Assembly: GCA_019828595.1 (NCBI GenBank)
Contig: JAHQRK010000002.1
Span: 2,666,001 to 2,730,000 of the forward strand
Source: Aphanomyces cochlioides
Taxonomy: Eukaryota > Oomycota > Saprolegniomycetes > Saprolegniales > Verrucalvaceae
DNA: 64,000 bases
Direction of reading: 5' to 3'
Part shown: piece after piece, positions 23,801 through 34,762 of the stretch
Position numbering within the stretch: position 1 is the first letter of the stretch
Layout of the letters: every line of letters starts with the position of its first letter
Notes under the pieces: model-generated
Seen by the model: only the letters and a program-made list of their open reading frames with translations
Databases searched by the model: none
Told to the model about the DNA's origin: nothing
Made by a program: the position numbers and the translations under genes

Positions 23801-24028
23801 ATGGCGAGCACACCGAATCCTTACCGATGTCAATGCACACGTTTCATCCAGTTCGCCATCAGCCTAACTAACCGAAGTACCCAGGACTCTGGCAAAATAT
23901 TTTACAATTGTCGACGTGAGTATTCCCCCCGCAACAAGTCGTACACGGCAGACCTTAAGATGAAACCCGGATGGTCTGGTGCACACTCAATCCTCTTCTT
24001 TCACTCTTGCTTTACTCCTCCAGGATGA
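23801..24028 (+). CDS. Small ORF with GRF-type zinc-finger-like motif
   Basis: The ATG at 23801 starts a 75-aa frame whose first 40 residues (NPYRCQCTRF, then TNRSTQDSGKIFYNCR) have the spacing of a GRF zinc finger: C-x-C, then T-x-N...GK-x-FY-x-C. GRF fingers bind single-stranded nucleic acid and often sit on DNA-repair enzymes or transposon proteins. The second half of the finger (C...FFxW) is not clear. A GTGAGT right after the last Cys suggests an intron, but no partner exon joins cleanly in frame. It may be a remnant. Confidence 0.4.
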   Translation: MASTPNPYRCQCTRFIQFAISLTNRSTQDSGKIFYNCRREYSPRNKSYTADLKMKPGWSGAHSILFFHSCFTPPG

Positions 24029-24149
24029 CCTTCGTCGTCACGCTCCAAGAGTTGACTATCAAAACGCACAAGTTTGGACATTATCAACAAAAACTAGCTA
24101 GCTACGTGGGTCAAACAATCGCCGTGGTCTCGTCGCGGGCTCAAGATCT

Positions 24150-24680
24150 TTACAACTTGCGTTTTGCCACCGATGTGCTTCGCTGCATAATAGCGGGGGA
24201 GCTTCCGGTTCGGGTGAGGGGTTTGTAACCCGCTGGCCTGAACAGAATCGGCCCCTTGGGGGGTTTCTCTTCTTCTTTTTTTTTCTTGGCGTTTGCGGCG
24301 GTAGCCTTGGCCTGCTTGCCGCCTTTGGTGAATTTGTCCATTTGACGACCAATGAAGCCACCAGTCTTGGCACCATAGTCGGCGCCGTACGTTCCGCCAA
24401 CCATGAGTCCAAACCTGGCGATACCGGATCGTCCAGATCTTGTGCCCAAATTGCCGCCAGTCACCGTGCCGATTGATACGCTGGCGATAGTTCCTACGGC
24501 AAGCCCAGCAGCTGACCCGAGACCTTCGCCGATATATTCGCCATGTCGTTTTCCTCGTCGTTCGAACTTGAGAGGCAAGAGGCGGTTCACTTGACGCACT
24601 TGGGCAGGAACACGATCCATGGGATGCTGGCCCCAGACCAGCACAGACGCAGCACAGACAACGAAGAGCAAGATACGCAT
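24150..24680 (-). CDS. Secreted glycine-rich protein with basic C-terminus
   Basis: Intronless, 176 aa. A clear signal peptide (MRILLFVVCAASVLVWG, cleavage near QHP) precedes a basic stretch (KFERRGKRHGE). Next comes a Gly/Ala/Thr-rich block of about 70 residues with small-residue periodicity (GLAVGTIASVSIGTVTGG), a Lys-rich run (ANAKKKKEEEK) and a Pro/Arg tail. The glycine-rich part may associate with membranes or other copies of itself. It resembles no family I can name; secretion makes a cell-wall or extracellular role possible. No RxLR motif is present. A dead copy lies inverted at 22778-23300. A CCAAT box (24784-24790) is about 105 bp upstream. Confidence 0.75.
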   Translation of the reverse strand: MRILLFVVCAASVLVWGQHPMDRVPAQVRQVNRLLPLKFERRGKRHGEYIGEGLGSAAGLAVGTIASVSIGTVTGGNLGTRSGRSGIARFGLMVGGTYGADYGAKTGGFIGRQMDKFTKGGKQAKATAANAKKKKEEEKPPKGPILFRPAGYKPLTRTGSSPAIMQRSTSVAKRKL

Positions 24681-25078
24681 GGTCGAGTGTAAAATAAGGA
24701 ATGGGCGCGCATCACTGTTTGTTGTTTTGATGTTCCAGTCGTCGGATAATGTGACACCCAAGATTCAACCTTCAAAACACTCTTGATTGGCTAAAAATAT
24801 TTTATTTTATCCAATTATAGCATACGACTCATTATAGTGGTCAGGAGCAACAAGTGTGCATGTTGTCGCCGTCGGGTAGACATGTGGTTCGACGTTTCTC
24901 ATCAACCCTCCGGAATATTCTTCAAAATTTTAATGGCCAGCGTGTCCGCATTATCCTCTCTAGCGATCTCCTCATCATTATCCGGATGGCCCGGATACAT
25001 CTAATTTTAACCGGATGTGTGTCTCGGTTTGAACCGGTTTCGTGTTTGAGAGCGAAGAAGCGAACAGGCAGAGCAAAG

Positions 25079-27416
25079 ATGCTCAATATCCGCCAACTCA
25101 AGCATAAGACTTTGACGCGTATCGGCGTCGCGCAGTCGTTCAGCGACCCAACGTTTGAAGCCACTGTCGCTTCCTTCCGTCGACTCGAAGAAGCGTTGCC
25201 ACAGCTGTACCAACACGTTCTCACGTCCATTGCAAGCTGTCATTCGTTTTGCCACACGCTCACGACGACATTTTCACACATTCAAGGCGATGACGTAGAC
25301 GACAAGGCATTCTTGCAAACCATGCAACGGATCCTTGAGCAAGCAGATGGACTGGAGCAAGCCATGTCCTTGACAGTCGTCGCTCCTATTCAAGGACTCA
25401 TGCAGCAATGTGCAAACATGCATGGAAATTTCCTCGAACGAGACAAGTTTGTCATCAACTACGACTTACTCAAGCTCGAGTTTTCATCCGCAGCACCTAC
25501 AGATCCACTCCGTGCTATTAAACTAGAAAAGATGGAACGAGCGTGGCACGAATACCAAGACTTTGTCCATAACCTCGTTGAAGATGTGGTGAAACTGGAA
25601 GAACAATTTAAGGCCGTCCGTCGTGAAGTGATGCAAGCCATGCAGCTTCACGTTGCAAAATTCTTTCAAGCATGTCAACGGAGACTCTGGTCGTCCCTGG
25701 ACATGTCACCGCCGTCTGAAAGTTTTGCTGAGTGGGATATTCAGCAGGAGGGAGAAAAAACGACGAGCCCCAGTAAGCGCGTTCTGGCGAAGCAGTACTC
25801 CACCCACCAAGATATACCAAATCGAAGCTTTCGACTACAAGCCAACACCAAAGAACTTGCAGAAGCCACGACAGTTGTATCAACTCCGATGGCTGCATTA
25901 CCTGTCAGCCCAAAGCGTGGAGCGTCGTCTCCGCCGCGGCAATCATGGCTCCTGGATCTTTTCTGGGGCAAAGAAGACTCAGGGAGTGAAGGCAAACCGC
26001 CACCACCGCCGAGTCCTCGTCGGGGCGTGGCATCTCGGAAGAACAAGATGTCGCTCGCGCCGCAGGAATGGGCTGCGGTTGAAGCTGTTTTATGGGAACT
26101 TGATGAACAGGCATCTCCTACTAAAGTCGCGTTTCCAGTAGCTGCATCCATTTTGCCGCATCTGGCACTCTTGGTACGCCCATGAACTTGCTTGACAATT
26201 ATATTTAACGACATTGACTAGACGATGACAGATCTGGTGTCGATTTACTCGTATTTGGATGTTGTGTCACTTAGTCGACTTGCTCAAACATGCAAGGGAC
26301 TTCGAGCTCAGTTGCTAGGATCGACTGCACTATGGCATCGTGTGATTCGACTGGGCGGCGTACCGGCAACCATAAGGTGTTCTTTCTGGGTCTGGTTTCA
26401 GTACAAGCGTGTCGATACTGAATTTGATGGGAAAGACCAGTATGACTCGCTCCTCGTACAGGCAGCACAGCTCGTTCGACTGCAAGCAGCTGAGGACGAG
26501 AACACAAGTACATCTCAAGAAGAAGATGAAGTCGAAAGACAACAGATTTTAGCTTGGTTCAACGACATCGACGTCGACGTTGGACGTACGTGCCATAAGT
26601 CGCTCTTCACCAAAGATGTTGTACGTCAACTGTGATGGACTGCCATCACTTTATCATTTTTCATCTGTAGGCGGAAGAATGGGATTTGGTTCAAATACCA
26701 GAGAATGACGTGGCTGCGCTAGTGGAGCAGGCACTACTTGTACCAAGTCCACAGCATGCCAAGGAACAGACAGAGGAAGAACGTTTGGAACTCCAAGCAA
26801 CGATGCGTCGGCTGCTTAGAGCTTATGTGATGCTGAATCCTCACATTGGATATTGCCAAGGCATGAACTTTATCGTAAGACTGCTCTTGGATAACCAAAC
26901 GGACGAAGCCGCCGTCTTTTGGACATTTGTGAGTCTCTGCGATGCATCGCAGTCGCTCTTTGAGCCTGGTTTTCACACGCTGCATGGGCTTTTCACCAAG
27001 GTACTATTTAACTCGATGGTGATTGTGAGTTGAAGTTTCTGTTTTAGTTGGAAGTTCTCATTCAGCAGCAAATGCCAGAAGTCCACAGCCATTTACAACA
27101 CCATGGCGTCCACGTGAGCATGTTTGCCGCGCGGTGGTTCCTCACTCTCTTCACGTCTCTCGAAACATTTGGACCAACTCTCGTCGTACGTCTCCTTGAT
27201 CTTTTCCACGTTGATCGTCATCGAATTCTCTGTGGCATTGCGCTTGTCGTTCTTGAAGAACTCAAAGAGCTCGTGCTGGAATCGGACTTTGAAACAATTT
27301 TGGCAATCCTTCAGTACCCAAGGGCTTACATGCCTGAGCCTGACTTTGACAAGCGAAAAGAACTGATGCAGCATGCGCTCATCGTAAGCATCACGAGGAG
27401 TTTATTAATCAGTTAA
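25079..27416 (+). CDS. BAR-like / F-box-like / TBC Rab-GAP fusion protein
   Basis: Four exons: 25079-26173, 26222-26620, 26671-27000 and 27048-27416, giving 730 aa. Residues 1-215 form a long helical region with BAR-domain character (a curved-membrane binder), starting MLNIRQLKHKTLTRIG and including FLERDKFVINYDLLKLEF. A Pro/Ser-rich linker with PPPPPSPRRG follows. An F-box-like segment (DLVSIYSYLDVVSLSRLAQT) is at about 368-410. A TBC domain comes last: arginine finger motif IDVDVGRT near 482 and glutamine finger YCQGMN near 558. TBC domains switch off Rab GTPases. Both catalytic fingers are present. The start could be further upstream in frame (24854), but this ATG begins the conserved-looking part. 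Confidence 0.85.
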
Positions 27417-27417
27417 A

Positions 27418-30400
27418 TCATTGTGTGTGGCATACATGAAGCCGACACAGGGCGCATCGGTCGCTCAACGATGGCTGTGGCGTTTTTGCGGACGAGGCAC
27501 TGGTATACGTGGCGATGGCCAATGAGGCTTTCCAAAACATAAAAGTAACAATTGCAACGATAGTAGCAAACCAAGCACAAAGCCCCCATCGAAGGAATGG
27601 CGACGGATCACTCCATAGAGGTATGCCGAGAAGAGCCACGCTTGAGAGTGCTGTCGTGTAGTAGATACGCAAATAGAGCGGAAATGCATTGGGATCGTTC
27701 CAAATGAGTGTCACAGCTCGGTCAAATTCTCTTGAGCACACCACTCCGCCAAGTAGAATCGAGCCGATGATCCATACAGCCAATGTAGTAGGACAGAATA
27801 CAAATGCAACTCCAATGGCCACAATGACTGTGTTGGAGATTTGAAAGCGATTGAGACACGATGCGATAATCTCTGGGACTGAAACTGGGGCACGAGGCAC
27901 ACGTTTGAGTCGACGGTGGATGGCGCAGATGGAGCGAGGATTCTTCTCAAGGCACATGCGGTGCGCCATTTTTGGTTCATGGGTAATAGCATGACGACAA
28001 GAACACGGAGATGCGACCCATGTTGAAATGGCATGGTCAGAGCATGCATACCGAGTCTCCCAAGCTTGCTGGCTAGCAGTGAAGACAGAATAAGTCGAGC
28101 AAAGTTCACAATGAAACAAGGAGCCGCCGCGGTCAACAAGTTGAGCTATATGACTCCATTTCAGATCTGCTGGGGGAGGAGTACACTGCAGTTGATTTAT
28201 GTCTTGTGGATTTACGAGAGCAAGAAGAGACCTCTCAAGAGATTGACACCATGTGTCCGAGAAAAGCTTAGTTTGTTGGACAGCTGGGAGACTTGGCATT
28301 TGGCCAGCAGATGCTGCCAACTTCATGCGGAGGAACATGTTGTGCCAGATGGACTGCGAGACGAGCGCCCGGTGTCGTTTGGATGCCGCAGCAAGGGCCG
28401 CCATATCTCTAGGACGAAGAAATGATGCGATGTGATCAACTAATGCCTCGTCCATATCGAGCGGTTGAAGCTCAACAGGGGTGATCGGATGTAGGAGGTG
28501 GTAGATGATAACGGAGGCCAGGTAAAAACAAAGACCTCCAACGACTGCGACAACCTTAGTAGGTTCAAGTAGGCTGGAAACGAAGTGCTCGGTGTATTGG
28601 AACTGGAGTCCGACGCCAATGAGGACCCCACCAAGCCCAACAGGAGTAAGAATCTTTCCATGGTCGTTCACTGAGGCGTCCGAGGAAACTGAAAAGAGCA
28701 AGACGAGATGTGCAACAAGACCAATGCTGCCAGTAAAAACTCCTTGGAACTGAAACACTTTGTGTTGGGATTGAGTAGCACCTTCTTCACACCAGAGATC
28801 GTATGTGAAGACAGCTCCAAGTACCACCGTGAGTGACCAGAGTGCACAACCACAAACACGGTAGATCACTCGGCCTTTCATGTGAAAGACGTATGGCATA
28901 GAGACAAAGAGAGCCAAGATTGCACAAGCAGTTGCAGGGAATGCAGGGACAGCAGGTCTATATCGAAATAGCACCATGTCCACAATGCTAAATAAGCAGC
29001 ACGCGACTATGCCGACCATAATACCAAGGACAAGGTTTGGCTTGGATGGTTGAACTGATTGTGGGCGGTGGGGCAGGTTATCAAAGCAGTAAAGACCAAT
29101 ATATAGCAGAGTTTGTGCTGCCAAAAACATTGCTCCAATGGCAGTGATTAGCCCGTCGATAGTAAAAAACTGAGTTGGCCAGTAGAGAACCGAGCATGCT
29201 GCCATCCAGGCAATCGAGGCAAGTGACCATGCAGCGCCTACATGCTCCATGAGGTAAACAAGTATTCTTTAGCATACCCTGCAATACGACAAACCGAAGA
29301 CCTCCACGAAATGGCTGGAAGAGACGATAATGTTCATGCATATGAGGTCCACAGAGACAATGAGTGCACGCAACACTCACGACTGCACCGACCGTTCCAA
29401 ATACGAAAAATAACTTCGTCAATGACCACCAAGGTCTGCACCACTCAGCTGCTCCAAACAGTATGAGTGATCCGAGTGTGAGGAAAAAATTCGCAAGGAT
29501 CGGAACTGTGACACGGAAGGCTGTCCACCCTGTCTTTGGGATTGCTGCCACAGCGTTTTCTTGAAAAAGTTGCAACGACGATGCTAAGATCCAATGGGGG
29601 ACAAATATGAAGAGGCCAACTGCTAAAACGAAGCCTGGTAACATTGCCCACTCGCTGCTACGGATCGAGGCCATACATACGAAGTCGAAGAGAGCAAATA
29701 CTGCGAAAAATGTCCACCCAAGGGCTTGGCGAAGCACGAATGCATTACCACCAACGAAGGGTTGCCAGATGTGATACGAAGGGTAATGACGTCTGCCTGA
29801 TCCATGAGTAATAATCATGGACAACGCCGCAAGGAGCAGTCCAAAGGCGATACATAGTGTGGCAACTAGTCCTTTGAGCTGAAGGACTTCGACTACGAGA
29901 TGGAGAACAACCGAGCAGGATGACAGCAATAGGCTGAGCAGGAGCTCCAAAGAGCCCAACGAAGGAGGATTGGACAAAGTGGCAATACGCGGTGCGCAGA
30001 AGAACGGCACTGAAAAGGCTATGGCGATACAAGACGCAGTGCCAAGCAAACACGCGAGAGGCAAAAGCTGGACAAGGAAAGAGTCGTTGAGAACAATGAG
30101 CAGAGCCACACCAAAAAATATGCCATACCAAGTCCAACCCACTGATTGAATGAAGACAAACATGGATTCGCCAACAAATGGCTGCCACAAGCAATAGCCT
30201 TGAATCGAACGATAACCACCAATGTGCACGAGTGGAGAAGCAGCTCCAAGGAAGAGGAGTGCTAAAATTCCCAGTAGACGTATTGCAGTTGTCGATGTTT
30301 CTGGAACAACACCGTAATAGAGACAGAAGGTAATGAGGGCAGTCATGAGAAGGATGATGCCACTGACGAAGGCTTCTTCTGGTACTCGGTTCTTGGGCGA

Positions 30401-31315
30401 TGATGTTACAGGGCCAACGTGAAAGAAAGATAACGATACAAGCAAAAGGAGCTGTGAAATGAGGCCTAAAATGCCCATGCATGAGGCTGTGCCTGAATAG
30501 AAGTCGGCATTAGATAGTAGGGCAGCACTGACGAGAGTACAACCATAAAACTTCCAGCCGAGATATTGCAACAGCATGAATACATTGCCACCGACAAAAG
30601 GCTGCCAGAGAACATAGCCAGGCACTTGAAAGACTCCAATGCCAACGTGTAGCACCATCGATGAGGCAGTAAATAGGATTGCTCCAAGTGTTAGGACAAC
30701 AGATGAGCGTACAAGTCCATCAAAAGCAATAAAGAAAAGGCAACCTGAAATGCTGAGCAGGACAGCAACCAATGCTTTGGTGTTGTGCATGGGTAGTGAC
30801 ATACGAATTGGGACTGGGGCATTCGCGACAAAATGATCAATGCTGACATTTAGAACCATTTGTGCTATAAAGCCGATAATTCCAATGAGTAAAAATTGTC
30901 CATCAAATAGCAAGAGCATGTGATAATTGAAGAGATAGACCACACAAGACGCGAGGAGGAGTCCTGTCAAGCACCATCCCACGGCTTGCATCGACACAAA
31001 ATAGAAGCCGCCTTCAAACGGTTGCCACACTTTGAATTGACCAGTCGGTAATTGCGTGCCTGCCAGAACTGTGAGAGGGCCAGTCCATGCAATCATAAGC
31101 GTGCCCAAAGCAAACGCCGTCACGGAATCCTGGGGGCACAAATCAATGTAGAGGAAGAGAAAGAACGCCGCGACGCTTAGAGCCATCGCGCAGAGTCGCA
31201 GCTGATCGCTCACGTGTCGCTGTTCAAATGTCGACGCATCCTCAAATCGTTTCTCGACTTCAACTGCGTCTTTTTCCATTGTTGGGAGCCTCTCCACGGG
31301 CTCTGCGGCGCGCAT
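27418..31315 (-). CDS. Giant multi-pass membrane protein with WQPF repeats, F-box and RING-CH-like segment
   Basis: Two exons (29288-31315 and 27418-29244, 43-bp intron), 1,284 aa. The N-terminal ~850 residues hold about 25 hydrophobic segments in tandem units, each with a loop like VWQPFEGGFYFVSMQAVGW. Further copies are LWQPFVGGNVFMLLQYLGW, LWQPFVGESMFVFIQSVGW, IWQPFVGGNAFVLRQALGW and a weaker LFQPFRGGLRFV. An F-box-like stretch (DEALVDHIASFLRPRDMAAL) follows. Next is a Cys/His cluster (CELC ... SPCSCRH ... HRMCLEKN ... CAIH) like a RING-CH domain whose last Cys may be His. Four more membrane segments end the protein. It could be a membrane-bound ubiquitin-ligase component; I know no family with this repeat. 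The stop is 1 bp from the TBC gene's stop. Confidence 0.8.
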
Positions 31316-32047
31316 CGGCACGACAAGACAGATTGCGCGCAAGTTTCGAGCTTTCAAATTTGGATATGAGCTAATGAATCTGCTCAATTTTTTTACTGGC
31401 ACAATTACCAACACGAAAAAATCTTTTTTTAGATTTGAAAAAAGGATTTAATGAAGCAATCAACGTCAAAAATCGATAATTTTATTTTCGTGATGAAGTT
31501 GATACAAACGACAAGCACAGAAGATCGGGTTCAACGATATCGCGTTTGTTGCCGGATTGAGCGAGACGAGTGGTATCAGACAGAGAGCTTCTCGATTCGA
31601 GATAAGAAAATAGGACGGGTCCATATTTCCAGCCTGCCTTCCTTCTGGGTGGATAAGTAAACTATTTTAAAATCCAATTAAAATACACACGATGCAATCA
31701 ACCTGTTTACTCTCGCTGCGGTCAATGAGAAAGCTCTTTGAGTCAATACTGCAAAAATACAATGTAGTTGACGCATACAATGACGTATCGTGGGTCTTTC
31801 CAGCAGCATTCAGACGAAGAGTTGTCGTTTTTTGACAAGGTTGTGAAACCAGCACAGTTTGGGCCGAACAGCGTAAATTTTTATTTAAAAATGGAATATT
31901 TTTAATACTAGTAGTATACTACCATGGTAGTATTGTTTCCAATAACAATTAATTTCAATATTTATTGAATATTGGCAAGAATTTTTTGCGACAATATAAA
32001 AGACCATCATTCCATATGTCCAGAAAGATTGCAACCACGACTGCAAG
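31316..32047. promoter_or_regulatory. Divergent intergenic region with palindromes
   Basis: Separates the membrane-protein gene (minus) from the coiled-coil gene (plus). It is AT-rich. A perfect 18-bp palindrome centred on CCATGG lies at 31916-31933. Just after it, CCAATA and TATTGG flank an AT-rich hairpin-like block (about 31940-31977). No reliable gene is present; the frame at 31451-31660 has no recognised feature. Confidence 0.4.
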
Positions 32048-32597
32048 ATGACATCTCGAGCTGTCAAGCCAGGCCAGTTGATCACAAGCCAAGGCGAGGA
32101 TGCCGTCGACGAGGCGAAAGAGATTGCAATTCGATTGAATCTACCCGGTGCAAAGCTGGACTTTACGAACGACTGGGTGGTTGGTATGCACAGTGTGTCG
32201 GAGCAATGATTGTTTGATGATCTCATAGATACCACCGAGCTGGAACAAGCAAAAGCGATCCAAGCCACACTCCTGGCTCGAATTCAAGCGCTAGAGCAAG
32301 AAAACCAATATCTGCGGGAGAAATGCGATCGGATCCACGATGAATCCAACTTGGACAAGTTTAAGAGCCAACTCCTCGTTGAAATGGTATGAAACGACGA
32401 CTAAGACAACCTTGGGGCTCACTGGAAGACTCTAGCTTGCCATCAGCTCGCTTGATGAGGAAAAGAGCAAAGCTGAATACATCAAGGAAAAACTCAAAGT
32501 CGAGAGTCTCAAGCAAGACATGAAAGCCTTACTCGAAGCTGCAGCCAAGCACAACATTGACATCAAACAGTTTGCCGTGGCGCTCAAGGCAGTATGA
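32048..32597 (+). CDS. Small coiled-coil protein of unknown function
   Basis: Three exons (32048-32183, 32229-32386, 32436-32597) keep frame and give 151 aa. A short N-terminal segment (MTSRAVKPGQLITSQGEDAV) precedes two long coiled-coil helices: TELEQAKAIQATLLARIQAL, then DEEKSKAEYIKEKLKVESL. The end is AKHNIDIKQFAVALKAV. No signal peptide or membrane segment. The last codons GCA GTA TGA could instead be a splice donor, which would extend the gene. The family is not recognised; coiled coils of this size are common in cytoskeletal or tethering complexes. Confidence 0.65.
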
Positions 32598-32795
32598 AAA
32601 CACCAGGACTTTAGAGGAGACACACACACATAAGACGAAGAATATGATATGATGAATATAGAAGGAGTACGGCATCGCCAATCGCCGATATACTTCTTTG
32701 GACTGGTAATGGCGTTGGACCAGATACCAGTGTAACAGTCAATATGTCGGTTACCGTGCTTGGGATGCCAGCCATTGCAATCACATTTGCAGTAC

Positions 32796-33518
32796 ATGAC
32801 AGGTGACGACGACGCTCAGACGACGCTGCTCTTGCGTATGCGTGCTCAAGGCGCTTGCATTGGTTACTGTCTCCTCACGGGCGAGTTTCTGTTCGCGACG
32901 AAAGGCAGCACCAAGTACTTTGGATCGACCGACGATGCATCTGCCTTGTACGGCGAATCACTCCTCGCGTTTCTATCGCCGCTAGACACCCAGCGCTTGC
33001 AGCAATACTTGACGGACGTCCAGACGCAACTGCACTACATCGAATGCCACGGTGGGACACACGACAAGCTTGACATCATGCCAATTCTCGCCTCAGTGGG
33101 ACCTGAACCAACAACAATTGTCCTTGAAGTCGTCTCGACCCCTTTGACTCTTCGCCTCCAGCGCTGCATCGATGCTGTCCAGACATTGGATATCACTCGA
33201 AGATTCAGTGACGAATCGACTTTTATCATTGACGACGACGATTACCGTTCTGTGATTGCAAACGACGCACTTCAAGTCACGATGACTGAAGATAGCGGTG
33301 ACAGCCGGCTTCCAATGCCAACGCACGTCGTCGAACGCGATGGTGAGGAATCATTGTCGGACTTTGCATTTGATTTCCAAGCTGATTGGGATCGTGCGGT
33401 CGTTGAGCTGGACGAATTGACGACCGAGTTCGAGTACGACCCCTTAAAAGTATTTGGCCACGGAGGGAACAAAACCAACAGCAACACGCAAAGTCCCGTC
33501 GCGGCTAGCCAAGTGTAG
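32796..33518 (+). CDS. PAS-like domain protein
   Basis: Single exon, 240 aa, from the ATG at 32796. The N-terminal ~75 residues (IGYCLLTGEFLFATKGSTKY, then GESLLAFLSPLDTQRLQQYL) have the strand-helix rhythm of a PAS sensor fold with its usual FxxPxD-like turn. The remainder is acidic and Ser/Asp-rich (FIIDDDDYRSVIANDA; EFEYDPLKVFGHGG). PAS domains bind small ligands or partners and occur in light, redox and transcription regulators. No effector domain is attached. The fold call is from pattern only. It converges on the PH gene with 70 bp between stops. Confidence 0.55.
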   Translation: MTGDDDAQTTLLLRMRAQGACIGYCLLTGEFLFATKGSTKYFGSTDDASALYGESLLAFLSPLDTQRLQQYLTDVQTQLHYIECHGGTHDKLDIMPILASVGPEPTTIVLEVVSTPLTLRLQRCIDAVQTLDITRRFSDESTFIIDDDDYRSVIANDALQVTMTEDSGDSRLPMPTHVVERDGEESLSDFAFDFQADWDRAVVELDELTTEFEYDPLKVFGHGGNKTNSNTQSPVAASQV

Positions 33519-33588
33519 GCCACTGCGCTCGATAGATTAGCAATGTAACAATAGAGGAAGCACGCAACTTTCAATCTATTGACACGAT

Positions 33589-34395
33589 TCATACATGATG
33601 TAGACGTTGGGAGAGCCATGCCGCGTGGTCTTCACCGCCTTCTGTGAAGCCGATCAGACTCCGCCCACTTCGCATCTTAAATTCAAGGCCGTTGGGTTTC
33701 ACGTTGCTATTCTCGATGGACTGAACGATGTCGCCACCTTTTTGAGGCTGGCCTTCCAAGTTGATGTCGTAGTAGGCCAGGATGTCTTCGCGCAGGACAA
33801 AGTAGCGTCGTTTCCAGCTTCGGAAACGGCTTCCTCGCTTTTCCACCCATCCTTTCATTGATATTTCGTTCCGTCGCAAGGGAACACACATGAATTTGTA
33901 CTTGAATTCGTCAACTGCACGAGCATCGCACGTTTGACGGATTGCCATGAGCTCGTCGCTCTTGATATCTCCAGTTGTCATAGAGGTCGAAGTATTGGCT
34001 GCTAAAGCTCGACAGTCTTCTGAAATTCGTGTCAATGGAGCCAAGATTTTCTCGGACGCATTGGTCATTTCAGTGTAGCATTTCCACATGTCCCCCATGG
34101 CCGAAACAACAATGAGACCGCTGTTCACTTCACCCCAATGGAATGCTCCGCACACAAGGATCCGACCTTTTGGAGGCGTCGAAGGTTCCATTGCTTCCGT
34201 CTCGCTGCCATAGTAAGACAATTCGCGTCCCTCTAGGACGAAAAAGCGTCGCTTCCATTTGGAGCTCAAGCGGAACACGTAGCCTGCAAAGTCTGCATTG
34301 GTCAATCGGAAGGCATCATATTCTCGGACGCTGACTGTGGATCCGACGCTGCTTGCGCGATCAGAGCGGATCGACTGGAGGGACGATCTGCTCAT
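33589..34395 (-). CDS. Protein with two PH domains
   Basis: Single exon, 268 aa. After a Ser-rich start (MSRSSLQSIRSDRASSVGS) a first PH domain begins with ADFAGYVFRLSSKWKRRFFV and a second with KGWVEKRGSRFRSWKRRYFV; the second ends with the conserved Trp in EDHAAWLSQRL. Both have the basic beta1-beta2 loop (K-x-W-K-R-R) that binds phosphoinositides. The protein therefore probably sits at a phosphoinositide-bearing membrane as an adaptor. A TTG upstream (34449) was rejected as start. Paired CCAATCA boxes lie at 34445-34451 and 34475-34481, about 50-86 bp upstream. Confidence 0.88.
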   Translation of the reverse strand: MSRSSLQSIRSDRASSVGSTVSVREYDAFRLTNADFAGYVFRLSSKWKRRFFVLEGRELSYYGSETEAMEPSTPPKGRILVCGAFHWGEVNSGLIVVSAMGDMWKCYTEMTNASEKILAPLTRISEDCRALAANTSTSMTTGDIKSDELMAIRQTCDARAVDEFKYKFMCVPLRRNEISMKGWVEKRGSRFRSWKRRYFVLREDILAYYDINLEGQPQKGGDIVQSIENSNVKPNGLEFKMRSGRSLIGFTEGGEDHAAWLSQRLHHV

Positions 34396-34762
34396 TGCCT
34401 GGTCGTCTGTCAAATGGACAGACGACTGGAACAATATTATTCCGTCCAATCAAACTCAAAATTCAATATTTTCAACCAATCAGAGTTTAAAAATTATTTG
34501 TCGCCCAACGTTTGACTCAACAACAAGCAAAAGCTGTCGCAACGCACGCCATGAGCGATGAAACACACTCACGACTTGCCTACGCAGCATAAAGGGTATC
34601 GGTGGGCGAACGTTGCGATGAACAATTAATTGTCGATGGAAATCGTAGTGCCAGCGGCCCTAAGTGATTAATTTGTCCAATCATACTTAGTCTTGTAGAT
34701 GATTGGATATAAGACTTCAAGCCGACATAGATTGCATTTCGAAAATCGACAAGGCAAGGAAG

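Noticed and set aside
24150..24680. RxLR-type effector reading of the secreted protein
   Set aside because: The Arg-rich stretch has RLLP and ERRG but no RxLR followed by an acidic EER-type motif; only general secretion is supported.
29081..29250. Overlap of the two long minus-strand frames as evidence for two separate genes
   Set aside because: A 43-bp intron with GTATTG donor and GAG acceptor joins them in frame and continues the repeat pattern, so one gene is more likely.
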